Positions 7,947 to 15,379 of a DNA stretch of 47,974 nt are shown here, in pieces. Position 1 is the first letter of the stretch. Each line of letters begins with the position of its first letter. The notes beneath the pieces are model-generated. The model was not told where the DNA came from, searched no databases, and saw nothing but the letters and a program-made list of their open reading frames with translations. This stretch comes from a virus. Made by a program: the position numbers and the translations under genes. The stretch is from IMG/VR virus record IMGVR_UViG_3300047673_000348, positions 1 to 47,974 of that record; one strand, given 5' to 3'.

Positions 7947-8935
7947 TGAGCGCTATGACCCAGTACTACGCCGATGAATCGGTGACGCTACTGCTCGGTG
8001 ATGCCCGCGAAGTCCTCGCGACGCTGCCCGATAGCTCCGTCGACTGCATCGTCACCAGCCCGCCATATCTCGGGCTCCGCGACTACGGGATCCCCGGCCA
8101 GTACGGGCTTGAGGCCACCCCCGCCCAGTACGTCGAGACGATGCGTGCCGTCTTCGCCGAGGCGCGCCGGGTGCTCGCGGACGACGGGACGCTGTGGCTG
8201 AACCTCGGCGACAGCTACGCCAGTACCACCAAGGGCAGTGGCGGCAAGGGCAAGTCATCGCTTGGTGGTACCCAGCATGAAGGCTCGTACTTCGCACTAC
8301 GCAGGCTAGAGCCAGGCCTGCCCGACAAGAACCTGCTCGGCATCCCGTGGCGTACCGCGTTCGGACTTCAAGACGACGGGTGGATCCTCCGTAACGAGAT
8401 CATCTGGTCGAAGCCCAACGCCATGCCCGAGTCGGTGACCGACCGCCTGTCGACCCGGCACGAGCACCTGTTCCTGTTCTCCAAGAGCCAGCGCTACCAC
8501 TTCGACCTCGACGCCATCCGCGAGCCGCTGACCCGCCCGGAAGCCGTCGGCGAGGGCATCGTGTTCGGCGGCTCCAAGGGACCGGGCGGAAAGCTCGGCG
8601 CGTCCAACCGGCGCTCCGGCGGGAACCCGAGCGTCTACGGGGCCACTGGCGAAGCGAAGGGCCGCAACCCGGGCGACGTGTGGTCGATCACCACGAAGCC
8701 CTACCCGCAGGCGCACTTCGCGGTGTTCCCGATCGACCTGCCGATCCGCTGCATCAAGGCCGGATGCAAGCCGGGTGGGACCGTCCTCGACCCGTTCTCG
8801 GGCAGTGGCACGACCGGCGCAGCAGCCCGCCAGCTCGACCGCCGCTACGTCGGCATAGACCTCAACCCGGAGTACCACGACCTGGCCAAGGCCCGGTTCG
8901 CACAGGGTGCGTTCTTCTTCGACGAGACCGCCTGA
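7946..8935 (+). CDS. Beta-class site-specific DNA methyltransferase (329 aa)
   Basis: An amino-group DNA methyltransferase (N4-cytosine or N6-adenine) using S-adenosylmethionine. The catalytic motif TSPPY is at 37-41 and the AdoMet-binding motif DPFSGSGTT at about 282-290; catalytic motif first, binding motif last is the beta-class order. The SPPY form is more usual for N4-cytosine enzymes, so m4C is the better guess. No restriction endonuclease is adjacent, so it is a solitary enzyme, most likely protecting element DNA from host restriction or marking its own DNA. ATG 7946 overlaps the previous stop (TGATG). Confidence 0.9.
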   Translation: MSAMTQYYADESVTLLLGDAREVLATLPDSSVDCIVTSPPYLGLRDYGIPGQYGLEATPAQYVETMRAVFAEARRVLADDGTLWLNLGDSYASTTKGSGGKGKSSLGGTQHEGSYFALRRLEPGLPDKNLLGIPWRTAFGLQDDGWILRNEIIWSKPNAMPESVTDRLSTRHEHLFLFSKSQRYHFDLDAIREPLTRPEAVGEGIVFGGSKGPGGKLGASNRRSGGNPSVYGATGEAKGRNPGDVWSITTKPYPQAHFAVFPIDLPIRCIKAGCKPGGTVLDPFSGSGTTGAAARQLDRRYVGIDLNPEYHDLAKARFAQGAFFFDETA

Positions 8936-8950
8936 CCACCCCCACCTGTT

Positions 8951-8975
8951 GCCCGGCCGGGACGACCGGCCGGGC
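8951..8975. terminator. 10-bp hairpin after the methyltransferase gene
   Basis: GCCCGGCCGG, loop GACGA, CCGGCCGGGC: a perfect 10-bp stem 16 bases past the methyltransferase stop, without a T-run. Actinobacterial terminators often lack T-runs, so termination or RNA-stabilising function is plausible. Confidence 0.5.
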
Positions 8976-8995
8976 CCAACCGAAAGGCCGACGCC

Positions 8996-9835
8996 ATGAC
9001 CGACCCGACCGCCCCCGACGCCGCCCTGTTCGTCCTCTGGCTCGACGCATCTGACGGCTCCATCGCCACCTGCGACGGCATCCGCTGGCCCGACGGCACC
9101 GCCACCGTCCACCACAGGCACTTCGCGGGCATCACCAGCACCCACCACAGCCCCGAGGCCGCCGCGTGGGCCGCTCACGGCAAGCAAGCACGCATCGTGT
9201 GGCCGGACGCATCGGAACGCCCCGAACCCGCCCCGGCCTGCACCCACCGCTGCTCCTGCGGTCACGACCAGCAGGACCACAGCACCAGCGGCTACTGCAA
9301 CGCCTGCGAAGACCACTGCGACGACAACGACGGGCACTACCCCGACGACTGCGACGCCCGGACAACGCCGGACAACCCGGCGGGCACCTACCCGCACCCC
9401 GACGGCGACGTCACCGTCCTCGGCCCCGAGATCTTCGCCAGCAGCGACGGGGCGGTCATCTCCTGGAAGGGCGAGAACTATGTGCGCCCGGACAACCCGA
9501 CGGCCGAAGACTTGAATTCCGGCCCGCCGAATGCAAGCCGACTGGACATCTGCGAGCTTCCCCACCAGACGATCGCCGAGGAAGACGACTGCCACCGGCG
9601 ACGGGACGCGGGCAGCGACGACGGGCTACGCCTCGCCCTGGCCCGGATCGCATCCGACCGCGCCCACCACGAACACTGCGCCAGCCTCGCCCGCACCAGC
9701 GAAGGCGGCATCGCGCACAGCAGCATCGCCGCCGGACTCCAGATCGCCGAAGCCCACCTGACCGCCGCCCTCGACGGCCCGGCCGACACCACCCCGCCGG
9801 CTGGATCCACCGCCCGGGAGGCCCCCGGTGCCTGA
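8996..9835 (+). CDS. Cys/His-rich hypothetical protein (279 aa)
   Basis: An N-terminal beta-rich module (residues about 10-45, with IRWPDGTATVHHRHFAG) is followed by a dense Cys/His cluster (CTHRCSCGH ... CNACEDHC, about 82-108) that probably binds zinc. An acidic linker and a helical C-terminus (LALARIASDRAHHEHC) follow. The RWPDG-type module recurs in Streptomyces phage proteins, but no activity is known to me. ATG 8996 follows CGAAAGG. The stop overlaps the next gene by 8 bp. Confidence 0.7.
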   Translation: MTDPTAPDAALFVLWLDASDGSIATCDGIRWPDGTATVHHRHFAGITSTHHSPEAAAWAAHGKQARIVWPDASERPEPAPACTHRCSCGHDQQDHSTSGYCNACEDHCDDNDGHYPDDCDARTTPDNPAGTYPHPDGDVTVLGPEIFASSDGAVISWKGENYVRPDNPTAEDLNSGPPNASRLDICELPHQTIAEEDDCHRRRDAGSDDGLRLALARIASDRAHHEHCASLARTSEGGIAHSSIAAGLQIAEAHLTAALDGPADTTPPAGSTAREAPGA

Positions 9836-10373
9836 CCTCCACCCCGGCGACGCGATCACCCAGCATCCGACGGCGATCGGCACGGCCCTGGCCATCGCCG
9901 ACGCGGACCTTCGCGACCGGCATCACGAGACCGGGGTCTCGCCGTGGTTCATGGCACCGATCGGCTCGACCGATCACCTGTACGCCACCTGCCCCGGGCT
10001 GCGGAGGTCCCTGCGGCCCGGCGAGGAGCCCGTGACCGGGCGCGGGGTGCTGTACCCGGAGGCGGGCGACGTGTGCGGTCTCTGCCTGCGCTGGTGGCGG
10101 GCCCGGCGGGCGAAGGCGCTCCGGCCGGCGATCGCTTACCGCCTGGATGTCCCCGAGCTCCATCGCCGTCTCAACATCCAGCGGGCCGCAAGAGGCCTGA
10201 CCTGGCGGCAGGTCGCGGAGATCGTCGGCATCAGCGCGCCCACGTTCTCCCGCATCGCGGCAGGCAGCGCCCCCGACGCTCACGCCCTGGTCAGCCTGCT
10301 GGTGTGGCTGGACCTGGATACCGACATCGCGGTCATGGTCAAGCCGAGGGAGGCGTTGTGGGCCGGACGCTGA
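9828..10373 (+). CDS. XRE-like HTH protein (181 aa)
   Basis: The N-terminal 100 residues contain two Cys pairs (CPGL ... CGLC) and a WW pair. Residues about 113-165 form an XRE-type helix-turn-helix (LNIQRAARGLTWRQVAEIVG then ISAPTFSRIAAG), with a short C-terminal hydrophobic strand. It is probably a DNA-binding regulator. GTG 9828 lies inside the preceding gene (8-bp overlap), and the 3' end overlaps the next small membrane gene. Confidence 0.7.
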   Translation: MPDLHPGDAITQHPTAIGTALAIADADLRDRHHETGVSPWFMAPIGSTDHLYATCPGLRRSLRPGEEPVTGRGVLYPEAGDVCGLCLRWWRARRAKALRPAIAYRLDVPELHRRLNIQRAARGLTWRQVAEIVGISAPTFSRIAAGSAPDAHALVSLLVWLDLDTDIAVMVKPREALWAGR

Positions 10374-10540
10374 TCGCCTTCGCCGCCTGGTTCGCGGTCG
10401 CCATGTCGCCCGCCGTGGTGTGGGTGGTCACCGGCCACGCGCTGCCGCCGTGGTGGGTGATCCTCGCTGTCGGCCTCGCCGTGTTCGCGGCGGTCGAGGT
10501 CGGCGGGCGGGTGCGGGGCAAGGGGCGGGGGCGGAGGTGA
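10358..10540 (+). CDS. Small membrane protein, two TM helices (60 aa)
   Basis: GTG 10358 has a strong AGGGAGG at 10347-10353 and lies within the end of the preceding gene. The product has two hydrophobic helices (IAFAAWFAVAMSPAVVWVVT and WWVILAVGLAVFAAVEV) and a very basic C-terminus (RVRGKGRGRR), giving the positive-inside topology of a small inner-membrane protein. Function unknown; short membrane proteins in phage early regions often act in exclusion. Confidence 0.6.
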   Translation: MGRTLIAFAAWFAVAMSPAVVWVVTGHALPPWWVILAVGLAVFAAVEVGGRVRGKGRGRR

Positions 10541-10545
10541 GCGGG

Positions 10546-10785
10546 TCAGGCGTCGGATTCGGCGGACTGCTTCGCCCGCTCGGCGTCGATGCGGTCGGCG
10601 ATCTGCCGTGCCCACTCCCGGCTGTACGGCGTGTGCTTGGCGATGGTCATCAGCGGCACCCCGGCCGCGCGCGCGTCGGTGACCAGCTCGTCAAGGGCGA
10701 TGCGCGTCTTCTCGTGGGCGGTGGTTGCCCGGTCGAGTTTGCGCAGCCAGGCGGCCAGGGTCTGGGGGTCGGGACGCGGCGTCAT
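10546..10785 (-). CDS. Small HTH-like protein (79 aa), minus strand
   Basis: The helical, charged product has a possible helix-turn-helix at VPLMTIAKHTPYSREWARQI in its second half. It is convergent with the preceding plus-strand run and divergent from the next gene, placing its start in the 168-bp regulatory gap. No good Shine-Dalgarno is seen at ATG 10785, so translation may be leaderless. A small control protein for the divergent promoters is possible. Confidence 0.6.
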   Translation of the reverse strand: MTPRPDPQTLAAWLRKLDRATTAHEKTRIALDELVTDARAAGVPLMTIAKHTPYSREWARQIADRIDAERAKQSAESDA

Positions 10786-10831
10786 GGGCTGATGGTCTCA
10801 CGCCGGGCCGCCAAGTGACTAGGCGGTCGGT

Positions 10832-10918
10832 TGCCAACTCTCTGGGCGAATCTCTCCAGATCCACACTGCCAACTTTGTTGCGATCAAGGGTGCCAGTCT
10901 GTCAGTATCGAAGTGCCA
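10832..10918. repeat. TGCCA-repeat cluster in a divergent promoter region
   Basis: Four same-orientation TGCCA motifs start at 10832, 10868, 10892 and 10914; the first two are extended (TGCCAACT). They sit between divergent genes and flank the candidate plus-strand promoter, as operator repeats do. Confidence 0.45.
10879..10908 (+). promoter_or_regulatory. Candidate promoter TTGCGA-18-CAGTAT
   Basis: A -35-like TTGCGA at 10879-10884 and a -10-like CAGTAT at 10903-10908, 18 bp apart, precede the plus-strand run starting at 10954. Match is moderate. It lies within the TGCCA repeats, so regulation by a repressor is plausible. Confidence 0.4.
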
Positions 10919-10953
10919 AGAGAATGGGCAGTCGAAAACGCAAGGGAGCCGCA

Positions 10954-11337
10954 ATGACCGACGACCAGTACTCCGTGATCGTGACCCGGCCCGGCCACGA
11001 CACCGTCCGCATCGGCCCGTTCGGCTACCACCACCTCGCCGAACACGCCACATGGGACCTGCAGGGCCAGCTGCGCAACACCTGCCACCCCGAGGGCACC
11101 ACGATCGCGGTCGCCCCCTTCGACGAGTCCCTGCCGCACCTGCCGCTCGCCCCGCGCGACGCCATGTCACTGGCCCTCCTGATGGATGACGAGCCCAGCG
11201 GCGGCGGAACGGGCTCGAACTTCCCCGACCTGTACAGCCGACTGCACGCGCAGGTCGGCTACGAGGAGGCCGCTCGGCTCTGGGGCAACGCCTGCTCGCT
11301 GTACGACGCGATGCGCGCCGAACCCACAGACGCCTAA
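10954..11337 (+). CDS. Hypothetical protein (127 aa)
   Basis: ATG 10954 follows AAGGGAG at 10942-10948. The soluble product has a beta-rich start (YSVIVTRPGHDTVRIGPFGY) and a helical C-terminus (LYSRLHAQVGYEEAARLWGN). It is first in a long run of small coupled genes downstream of the candidate promoter. Family not recognised. Confidence 0.7.
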   Translation: MTDDQYSVIVTRPGHDTVRIGPFGYHHLAEHATWDLQGQLRNTCHPEGTTIAVAPFDESLPHLPLAPRDAMSLALLMDDEPSGGGTGSNFPDLYSRLHAQVGYEEAARLWGNACSLYDAMRAEPTDA

Positions 11338-11395
11338 CCCCCGCCCCCACCCGGCCGCGAAGACCGGGTGCCGACGACAGCCCGAGGAGGGCCTG

Positions 11396-11821
11396 ATGCC
11401 GACCGGATACCGCGAGACCACCATCCGCTACGGCGGCATCGAGCAGGTCATCCGCACCGAGCAGACCAAGACCGTCGCCCAGTTGGACCGCGACCACACC
11501 CGGCGCGTGAAGGCGGCGTTGCACGACTTGCACACGCGCATCATCGACCAGCGGGAAGCGGAAGAGATCGCCTGGGCCCACGCCACCGTGCGAGCCGACA
11601 CGCCAGGCTTTCCCGGCTCCGCGCAGCGTGCAGCCGAAAGCGTCTTGGAGCAGATCGCCAAAGTGCATGCCGAGAAGCGCACCCGGAAGTTCACAGCGAT
11701 CAAGTGCAACTGGGACGACGCGCGCAAGGGATGGCCGAAGGTCCAGTTCAACATCCCCGTCACCGACCCCCGAGTCCGCGACTGCCACGAGTACATCCAG
11801 CCCGCAGCCGAAGCAGCATGA
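11396..11821 (+). CDS. Hypothetical protein (141 aa)
   Basis: ATG 11396 follows CGAGGAGG at 11383-11390, a strong ribosome binding site. The product has a basic helical centre (DRDHTRRVKAALHDLHTRII) and a C-terminal IKCNWDDARKGWPKVQFNIP. No metal cluster or membrane segment. Family not recognised. Confidence 0.65.
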   Translation: MPTGYRETTIRYGGIEQVIRTEQTKTVAQLDRDHTRRVKAALHDLHTRIIDQREAEEIAWAHATVRADTPGFPGSAQRAAESVLEQIAKVHAEKRTRKFTAIKCNWDDARKGWPKVQFNIPVTDPRVRDCHEYIQPAAEAA

Positions 11822-11845
11822 CCCCCGACCTGCAAGGAGTGCATC

Positions 11846-12025
11846 GTGACTGAGACCGCCACCACCATGGGCCAGCCGCCCGACGACCTGCCGATCTGGG
11901 CACGCCTGAGGCTGGCCGCCCTCGGCATCAAGTTCCGCCGCGTCACCCACTTCCTCCGCTCCGGCGACGTGATCGGCGCGGCAGTCGACGGCGAGCCCGT
12001 GTGGCTGCGGAAGGAGGAGGCGTGA
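11846..12025 (+). CDS. Small protein (59 aa)
   Basis: GTG 11846 follows AAGGAG at 11834-11839. The frame closes at a TGA that overlaps the next GTG (GTGA). The product contains LPIWARLRLAALGIKFRRVT and a beta-like DVIGAAVDGEPVWLRKEEA. Coupling and RBS quality support translation; function unknown. Confidence 0.6.
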   Translation: MTETATTMGQPPDDLPIWARLRLAALGIKFRRVTHFLRSGDVIGAAVDGEPVWLRKEEA

Positions 12026-12297
12026 GCACCCCCCTGTCCCGCGCCGAGCAGGCCGTGACTGAAGCGCGAGACGACCTGATCGGGTTCGCCCTCGTCGCCC
12101 TGCCGAACGAGCCCGGCTTCGCGGGGGCCGAGCACCGAACCGACGCCCTCGTGGCCGCCGTCCGTGAGCAGGTCGCCTGCGAGATCGAGGCCACGATCCG
12201 CACGTGGGAGGGCATGAGTGCCCTGGTCGAGGCCCGGAACGAGACGCTCGCCAAAGCCGCCCGCATCGCCCGCGCCGGAACCAAGGAGAGCCCGTGA
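12022..12297 (+). CDS. Small helical protein (91 aa)
   Basis: GTG 12022 is directly preceded by AAGGAGGAGG (12011-12020) inside the end of the previous gene. The helical product (EQAVTEARDDLIGFALVALP and a C-terminal helix LVEARNETLAKAARIARAG) has no cysteine cluster. Its stop overlaps the next start. Family not recognised. Confidence 0.65.
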   Translation: MSTPLSRAEQAVTEARDDLIGFALVALPNEPGFAGAEHRTDALVAAVREQVACEIEATIRTWEGMSALVEARNETLAKAARIARAGTKESP

Positions 12298-12512
12298 CGC
12301 CCGAGGCCCGCGCGGACTACATCGTCCGCTGCCTGATCGAAGCCGCCGCCATGTACGAGGACGACGCCAAGGTGTTCCTCGCCGAGCACGACGCCGACGT
12401 ACTGCGCCAGGCCGCCGACGCCTGCCAGTTCCACGGCCCGACCGGCAGCCCGTGCGAGTGCGGGCACGGTCCGACGGCCGACTGCCATCCGAACGCTCGG
12501 AGGACCGCATGA
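12294..12512 (+). CDS. Small Cys-containing protein (72 aa)
   Basis: Coupled to the previous gene (GTGA overlap). An N-terminal helix (ARADYIVRCLIEAAAMYEDD) is followed by a C-terminal cluster C-x8-CECGHG-x5-C able to bind a metal. The stop overlaps the next ATG. Unknown function. Confidence 0.6.
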   Translation: MTPEARADYIVRCLIEAAAMYEDDAKVFLAEHDADVLRQAADACQFHGPTGSPCECGHGPTADCHPNARRTA

Positions 12513-12676
12513 CCCGCGAGGAGTACGAGGCCCGAGAGCGGCGCCTTACCGCCGACATCGACGACGCCTACAAGGCGCTCAATGCCGCCCGCGACCACTG
12601 GGACAGGCTCTGCGTGGAACGCCGCACGCTGCGCTACGACTGGCGCGACCAGTGCCGAGCTGGCGAGCAGTCGTGA
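12509..12676 (+). CDS. Small coiled-coil-like protein (55 aa)
   Basis: ATG overlaps the previous stop (ATGA). Highly charged, continuous helix (REEYEARERRLTADIDDAYK) with coiled-coil character. Stop overlaps the next GTG. Unknown function. Confidence 0.55.
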   Translation: MTREEYEARERRLTADIDDAYKALNAARDHWDRLCVERRTLRYDWRDQCRAGEQS

Positions 12677-12831
12677 CCATCCGCGACCTCTGCCTCGCCA
12701 CCCGCACCGAGGACGGCCGCACCCTCATCTGCCGGAAGTCCCCGAACCACGTCACCAGCAAGAGCGCCATCAACCGCGAGCACTACGACCCCAGCGCCGA
12801 CGTGCGGTGGAGCGACGACAAGGAGCAGTGA
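12673..12831 (+). CDS. Small protein (52 aa)
   Basis: GTG 12673 overlaps the preceding stop and the TGA at 12829-12831 shares its last base with the following ATG (TGATG). Product VTIRDLCLATRTEDGRTLIC then a polar tail with HYDPSADVRW. Its support is the coupling on both sides. Confidence 0.5.
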   Translation: MTIRDLCLATRTEDGRTLICRKSPNHVTSKSAINREHYDPSADVRWSDDKEQ

Positions 12832-13073
12832 TGACCGCCCCCTGCGACCGTGCCGAGCACGACGACCTCACCCCGCGCGCCCACCTGGAAGCCCACGCCC
12901 ACTGGGGCTGCGTCAACGATCGGCAAATGGCGGCGCTCATTGAGGGCGCGATCTGGGAAGCCGTCGAACGCATGGTCGCCGAGGAGGCGCGGCGCTACCC
13001 AGGGCCCATTCTCGGCGCAATCCGCCGGATGCGGGCCGCGTACTACGCCAGCCTCATCAAGGAGTTGCCGTGA
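12831..13073 (+). CDS. Hypothetical protein (80 aa)
   Basis: ATG 12831 follows AAGGAG about 6 nt upstream. A His-rich start (HLEAHAHWGC) precedes a long helix (EGAIWEAVERMVAEEARRYP). The 4-bp overlap with the next gene continues the coupled run. Family not recognised. Confidence 0.6.
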   Translation: MTAPCDRAEHDDLTPRAHLEAHAHWGCVNDRQMAALIEGAIWEAVERMVAEEARRYPGPILGAIRRMRAAYYASLIKELP

Positions 13074-13282
13074 CCGCCCGCACCCCGGCCGAGGCCATCG
13101 CCGCCGTCCAGCGCCACGGGCCGGCCATCACGGCGGAGCAGCGACAGGCAGCTCTTCGGCTGCTGGAGGACATGCTCGCCGCGGCGGCCCGGCACGGCAT
13201 CACCTACGAGGACTTCGCGTGGGTCACGGGACTCGCTGACGCCTGCGTGGACGTGGTCGTTGCCAAGGCCCGCCGCACCTGA
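13070..13282 (+). CDS. Small helical protein (70 aa)
   Basis: GTG overlaps the previous stop (GTGA). All-helical product with QRQAALRLLEDMLAAAARHG and a second helix pair. Last gene of the coupled run, just before the glycosyltransferase. Family not recognised. Confidence 0.6.
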   Translation: MTARTPAEAIAAVQRHGPAITAEQRQAALRLLEDMLAAAARHGITYEDFAWVTGLADACVDVVVAKARRT

Positions 13283-13319
13283 CCAATCACCACTCGAACC
13301 ACACTCAAGGGGGACCCCT

Positions 13320-14666
13320 GTGCACAATCACCTGGGCTGGTACGGCATAGCCGTCGGCAGCCTGCTCGCCATCAAGCTCCTCGCGTCCATGAAGCGGCGC
13401 CGCAGACCCACCGCGCAGCAGCCGGCAGGGCCGACCGGCCATGTCATCCACAGGGTTGTCACGACTTTCAACGAATCGCCTGCCGCGCTCCGTCGCTGCC
13501 TGGAGTCGATCCTCGACCAGACCCGCCGGCCCGACTCGCTGACGGTCATCGACGACTGCTCGAAGGACCGCTCCGCCGCCGGAGTCATCGACAACCTGCG
13601 CCCAGCGTTCGCCGCCGCGGGGATCCGCCTGGACTTCATCCGCTTCCCCGTCAACAGAGGCAAACGCCACGGCCTCGCGGCAGGGTTCAACGCCCGCCGG
13701 GACGCGGACATCTACCTGTGCATCGACTCCGACACCGTGCTGGACGCGCACGCCGTCGAGGAGGCTGCCCGGCCGTTTGCCCGCCGCCGCGTCCATGCGG
13801 TGACAGGCCTCGTCTTGGCGGCGAATCGGTCGAAGAACCTGCTGACCCGGCTGATCGACATGCGGTATCAGAACGCCTTCCTCGGCGAGCGGGTGGCCTA
13901 CTCCAGGCTGGGCTCGGTCCTGTGTGCCTGCGGTTCCCTCGCCCTCTACCGGGGCGCGACGGTCCGGAAGTACCTCGATGACTTCCTGCAGCAGCGCTTC
14001 CTCGGCAAGGAGTGCACGTTCGGCGACGACCGCAGGCTCACGTACTACTGCCTGCTGGAGGGCCAGTCGCTGATCGTACCCACGGCGGTCGCCTGGACCG
14101 ACGTGCCGGAGAATCTTCGGAAGTATCTCGTTCAACAATGCAGGTGGACGAAGTCGTTCATTCGCGAGGGCGTCCTCCTGGCCTTGAAGGTCAGCTCGAT
14201 GGGCCGCGCCTACTGGTGGCTCAACCTCGTCGAGCTCGCCACGTGGGTCGCGTTCACCTCGGCCCTGCTGGTTGCCCTCGCGGTGTTCGCGTCCAACCCG
14301 CACGCCTGGACGGTGTTCGCCTGGTACGCCGTGTACGTGTCGGCTGCCGCATGGTTCCGGTCACTGCACTACCTCCGCTCGGCCGGCCAGGTGCCGCGCG
14401 CCGACCGGCTGCTCACCTTCGCCGCGGCGCCGCTGTACGCGCTGATGAACCTGACGCTCCTCATCCCGCTGCGGCTGTACGCGCTCGCCACACTGCGGCG
14501 CAACGGGTGGGGCACCCGACAGGCCACGGCCGGGCGCATCCCGCAGCAGGCGCCGACCCGGGCCATCCCGCGCCACGAGGCCGTCACCGTGCCGCTGAAG
14601 CTCCTGGACGTCGACGGCGGCCACACCCTGGAGATGCGCCTCCCCGGCCGCGAGAGTGCCGCGTAG
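13320..14666 (+). CDS. Membrane GT2 glycosyltransferase, hyaluronan/chitin synthase type (448 aa)
   Basis: A processive family-2 glycosyltransferase embedded in the membrane. One N-terminal TM helix (WYGIAVGSLLAIKLLAS) precedes the catalytic domain. Key residues are the nucleotide-sugar motif D136-S-D138, the acceptor-site motif G235-D-D-R238 within CTFGDDRRLT, and Q272-Q-C-R-W276 followed by TKSFIRE. The set GDDR(x)LT plus QQxRWxKSxxRE is characteristic of class I hyaluronan synthase/NodC-like enzymes. About four C-terminal TM helices follow (310-400), then a soluble tail. GTG 13320 is favoured over upstream codons because the TM helix follows at once; the GGGGGA stretch upstream is the likely RBS. 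Substrate cannot be read from sequence; a surface polysaccharide made in the lysogen is the reasonable role. Confidence 0.88.
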   Translation: MHNHLGWYGIAVGSLLAIKLLASMKRRRRPTAQQPAGPTGHVIHRVVTTFNESPAALRRCLESILDQTRRPDSLTVIDDCSKDRSAAGVIDNLRPAFAAAGIRLDFIRFPVNRGKRHGLAAGFNARRDADIYLCIDSDTVLDAHAVEEAARPFARRRVHAVTGLVLAANRSKNLLTRLIDMRYQNAFLGERVAYSRLGSVLCACGSLALYRGATVRKYLDDFLQQRFLGKECTFGDDRRLTYYCLLEGQSLIVPTAVAWTDVPENLRKYLVQQCRWTKSFIREGVLLALKVSSMGRAYWWLNLVELATWVAFTSALLVALAVFASNPHAWTVFAWYAVYVSAAAWFRSLHYLRSAGQVPRADRLLTFAAAPLYALMNLTLLIPLRLYALATLRRNGWGTRQATAGRIPQQAPTRAIPRHEAVTVPLKLLDVDGGHTLEMRLPGRESAA

Positions 14667-14681
14667 CCGCACACTGGACGC

Positions 14682-14891
14682 ATGGCCGCCGACGATTCGC
14701 CCCTGCCGCTGGAAGTCCCTCAGCGGCAGGGGCGCCCTCTTGTCACCTGCGCCCTCTGCGATGAGCCACTGACGGCGTCGGAATCCCGACGCTGGAAACT
14801 CGGACCGCGCTGCCGGCGCAAGCTCGGGGTGGGCAGCGGGCCGGGCGTCGGGCGGTTCGACGTGCCGCAGGACGGCATCCCCGGCCTGTGA
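14682..14891 (+). CDS. Small zinc-binding protein, DUF6011-like (69 aa)
   Basis: Pattern C23xxC26, S35, then G41-P42-R43-C44 followed by a basic RKLG is the layout of DUF6011-type proteins, tiny zinc proteins common in actinophages and plasmids. ATG 14682 is 15 bp after the glycosyltransferase stop. Converges on the minus-strand cluster. Function unknown beyond probable metal binding. Confidence 0.65.
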   Translation: MAADDSPLPLEVPQRQGRPLVTCALCDEPLTASESRRWKLGPRCRRKLGVGSGPGVGRFDVPQDGIPGL

Positions 14892-14892
14892 G

Positions 14893-15045
14893 CTACCGGT
14901 GCCGGCGCTGCCTCCCGGACCTGCTCTTGGTGAGCGCCCGAGTCAGTGCCGCGGCCAGCATTCGGGTGACGCTGACCAGCAGCTTCATGAACATCAGGAT
15001 CAGCGTGAACATGAAGCTGATCAGGCTGAAAACCAGGCCAAGCAT
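14893..15045 (-). CDS. Small membrane protein (50 aa), minus strand
   Basis: ATG at 15045 is preceded by GGGAGGG (minus strand, about 15051-15057). The first 30 residues are hydrophobic (MLGLVFSLISFMFTLILMFM) and the tail is strongly basic (SRSGRQRRHR): a single-span membrane peptide with cytoplasmic basic tail. It could be a holin-like or exclusion peptide, but nothing decides this. Confidence 0.5.
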   Translation of the reverse strand: MLGLVFSLISFMFTLILMFMKLLVSVTRMLAAALTRALTKSRSGRQRRHR

Positions 15046-15103
15046 GAGCGCCCTCCCCAGGTGAGGGACCGACCATAGCGGCACGCCGTCCCGCTGACGA
15101 CGA

Positions 15104-15127
15104 AGCCCCCGGTCGACGCCGGGGGCT
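15104..15127. terminator. 9-bp hairpin terminator
   Basis: AGCCCCCGG, loop TCGACG, CCGGGGGCT: perfect 9-bp stem just past the minus-strand gene ending at 15143, separating it from the small membrane gene at 14893-15045. Confidence 0.6.
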
Positions 15128-15142
15128 CTCCGCTGCGTGCGG

Positions 15143-15379
15143 TTACTCGCCAGGTGCTGGCCTCCGCGCGAGATACCGCTGGATCCAGGCGACGGGCCGA
15201 TCATGCCACCGGGCCGCCACGATCCCCAGCGCCACATCGGTGACGGCCAAGGCGGCCAAGCTCCGGTCGGTCGCCGCGTAGACCAGGCAGCAGGCGATGA
15301 CCGTCAGCGGGATGACGGCAGCCGCGTACAGGGTGACGGCGAGGCGGAACGGGAGGAGGCCGGGGCGGTCGGCGTTCAC
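15143..15379 (-). CDS. Small membrane protein (78 aa), minus strand
   Basis: GTG 15379 overlaps the stop of the gene before it on the minus strand. Two hydrophobic helices (FRLAVTLYAAAVIPLTVIAC and LAALAVTDVALGIVAA), then a basic C-terminus. Probably co-translated with the 225-aa gene. Function unknown. Confidence 0.6.
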   Translation of the reverse strand: MNADRPGLLPFRLAVTLYAAAVIPLTVIACCLVYAATDRSLAALAVTDVALGIVAARWHDRPVAWIQRYLARRPAPGE

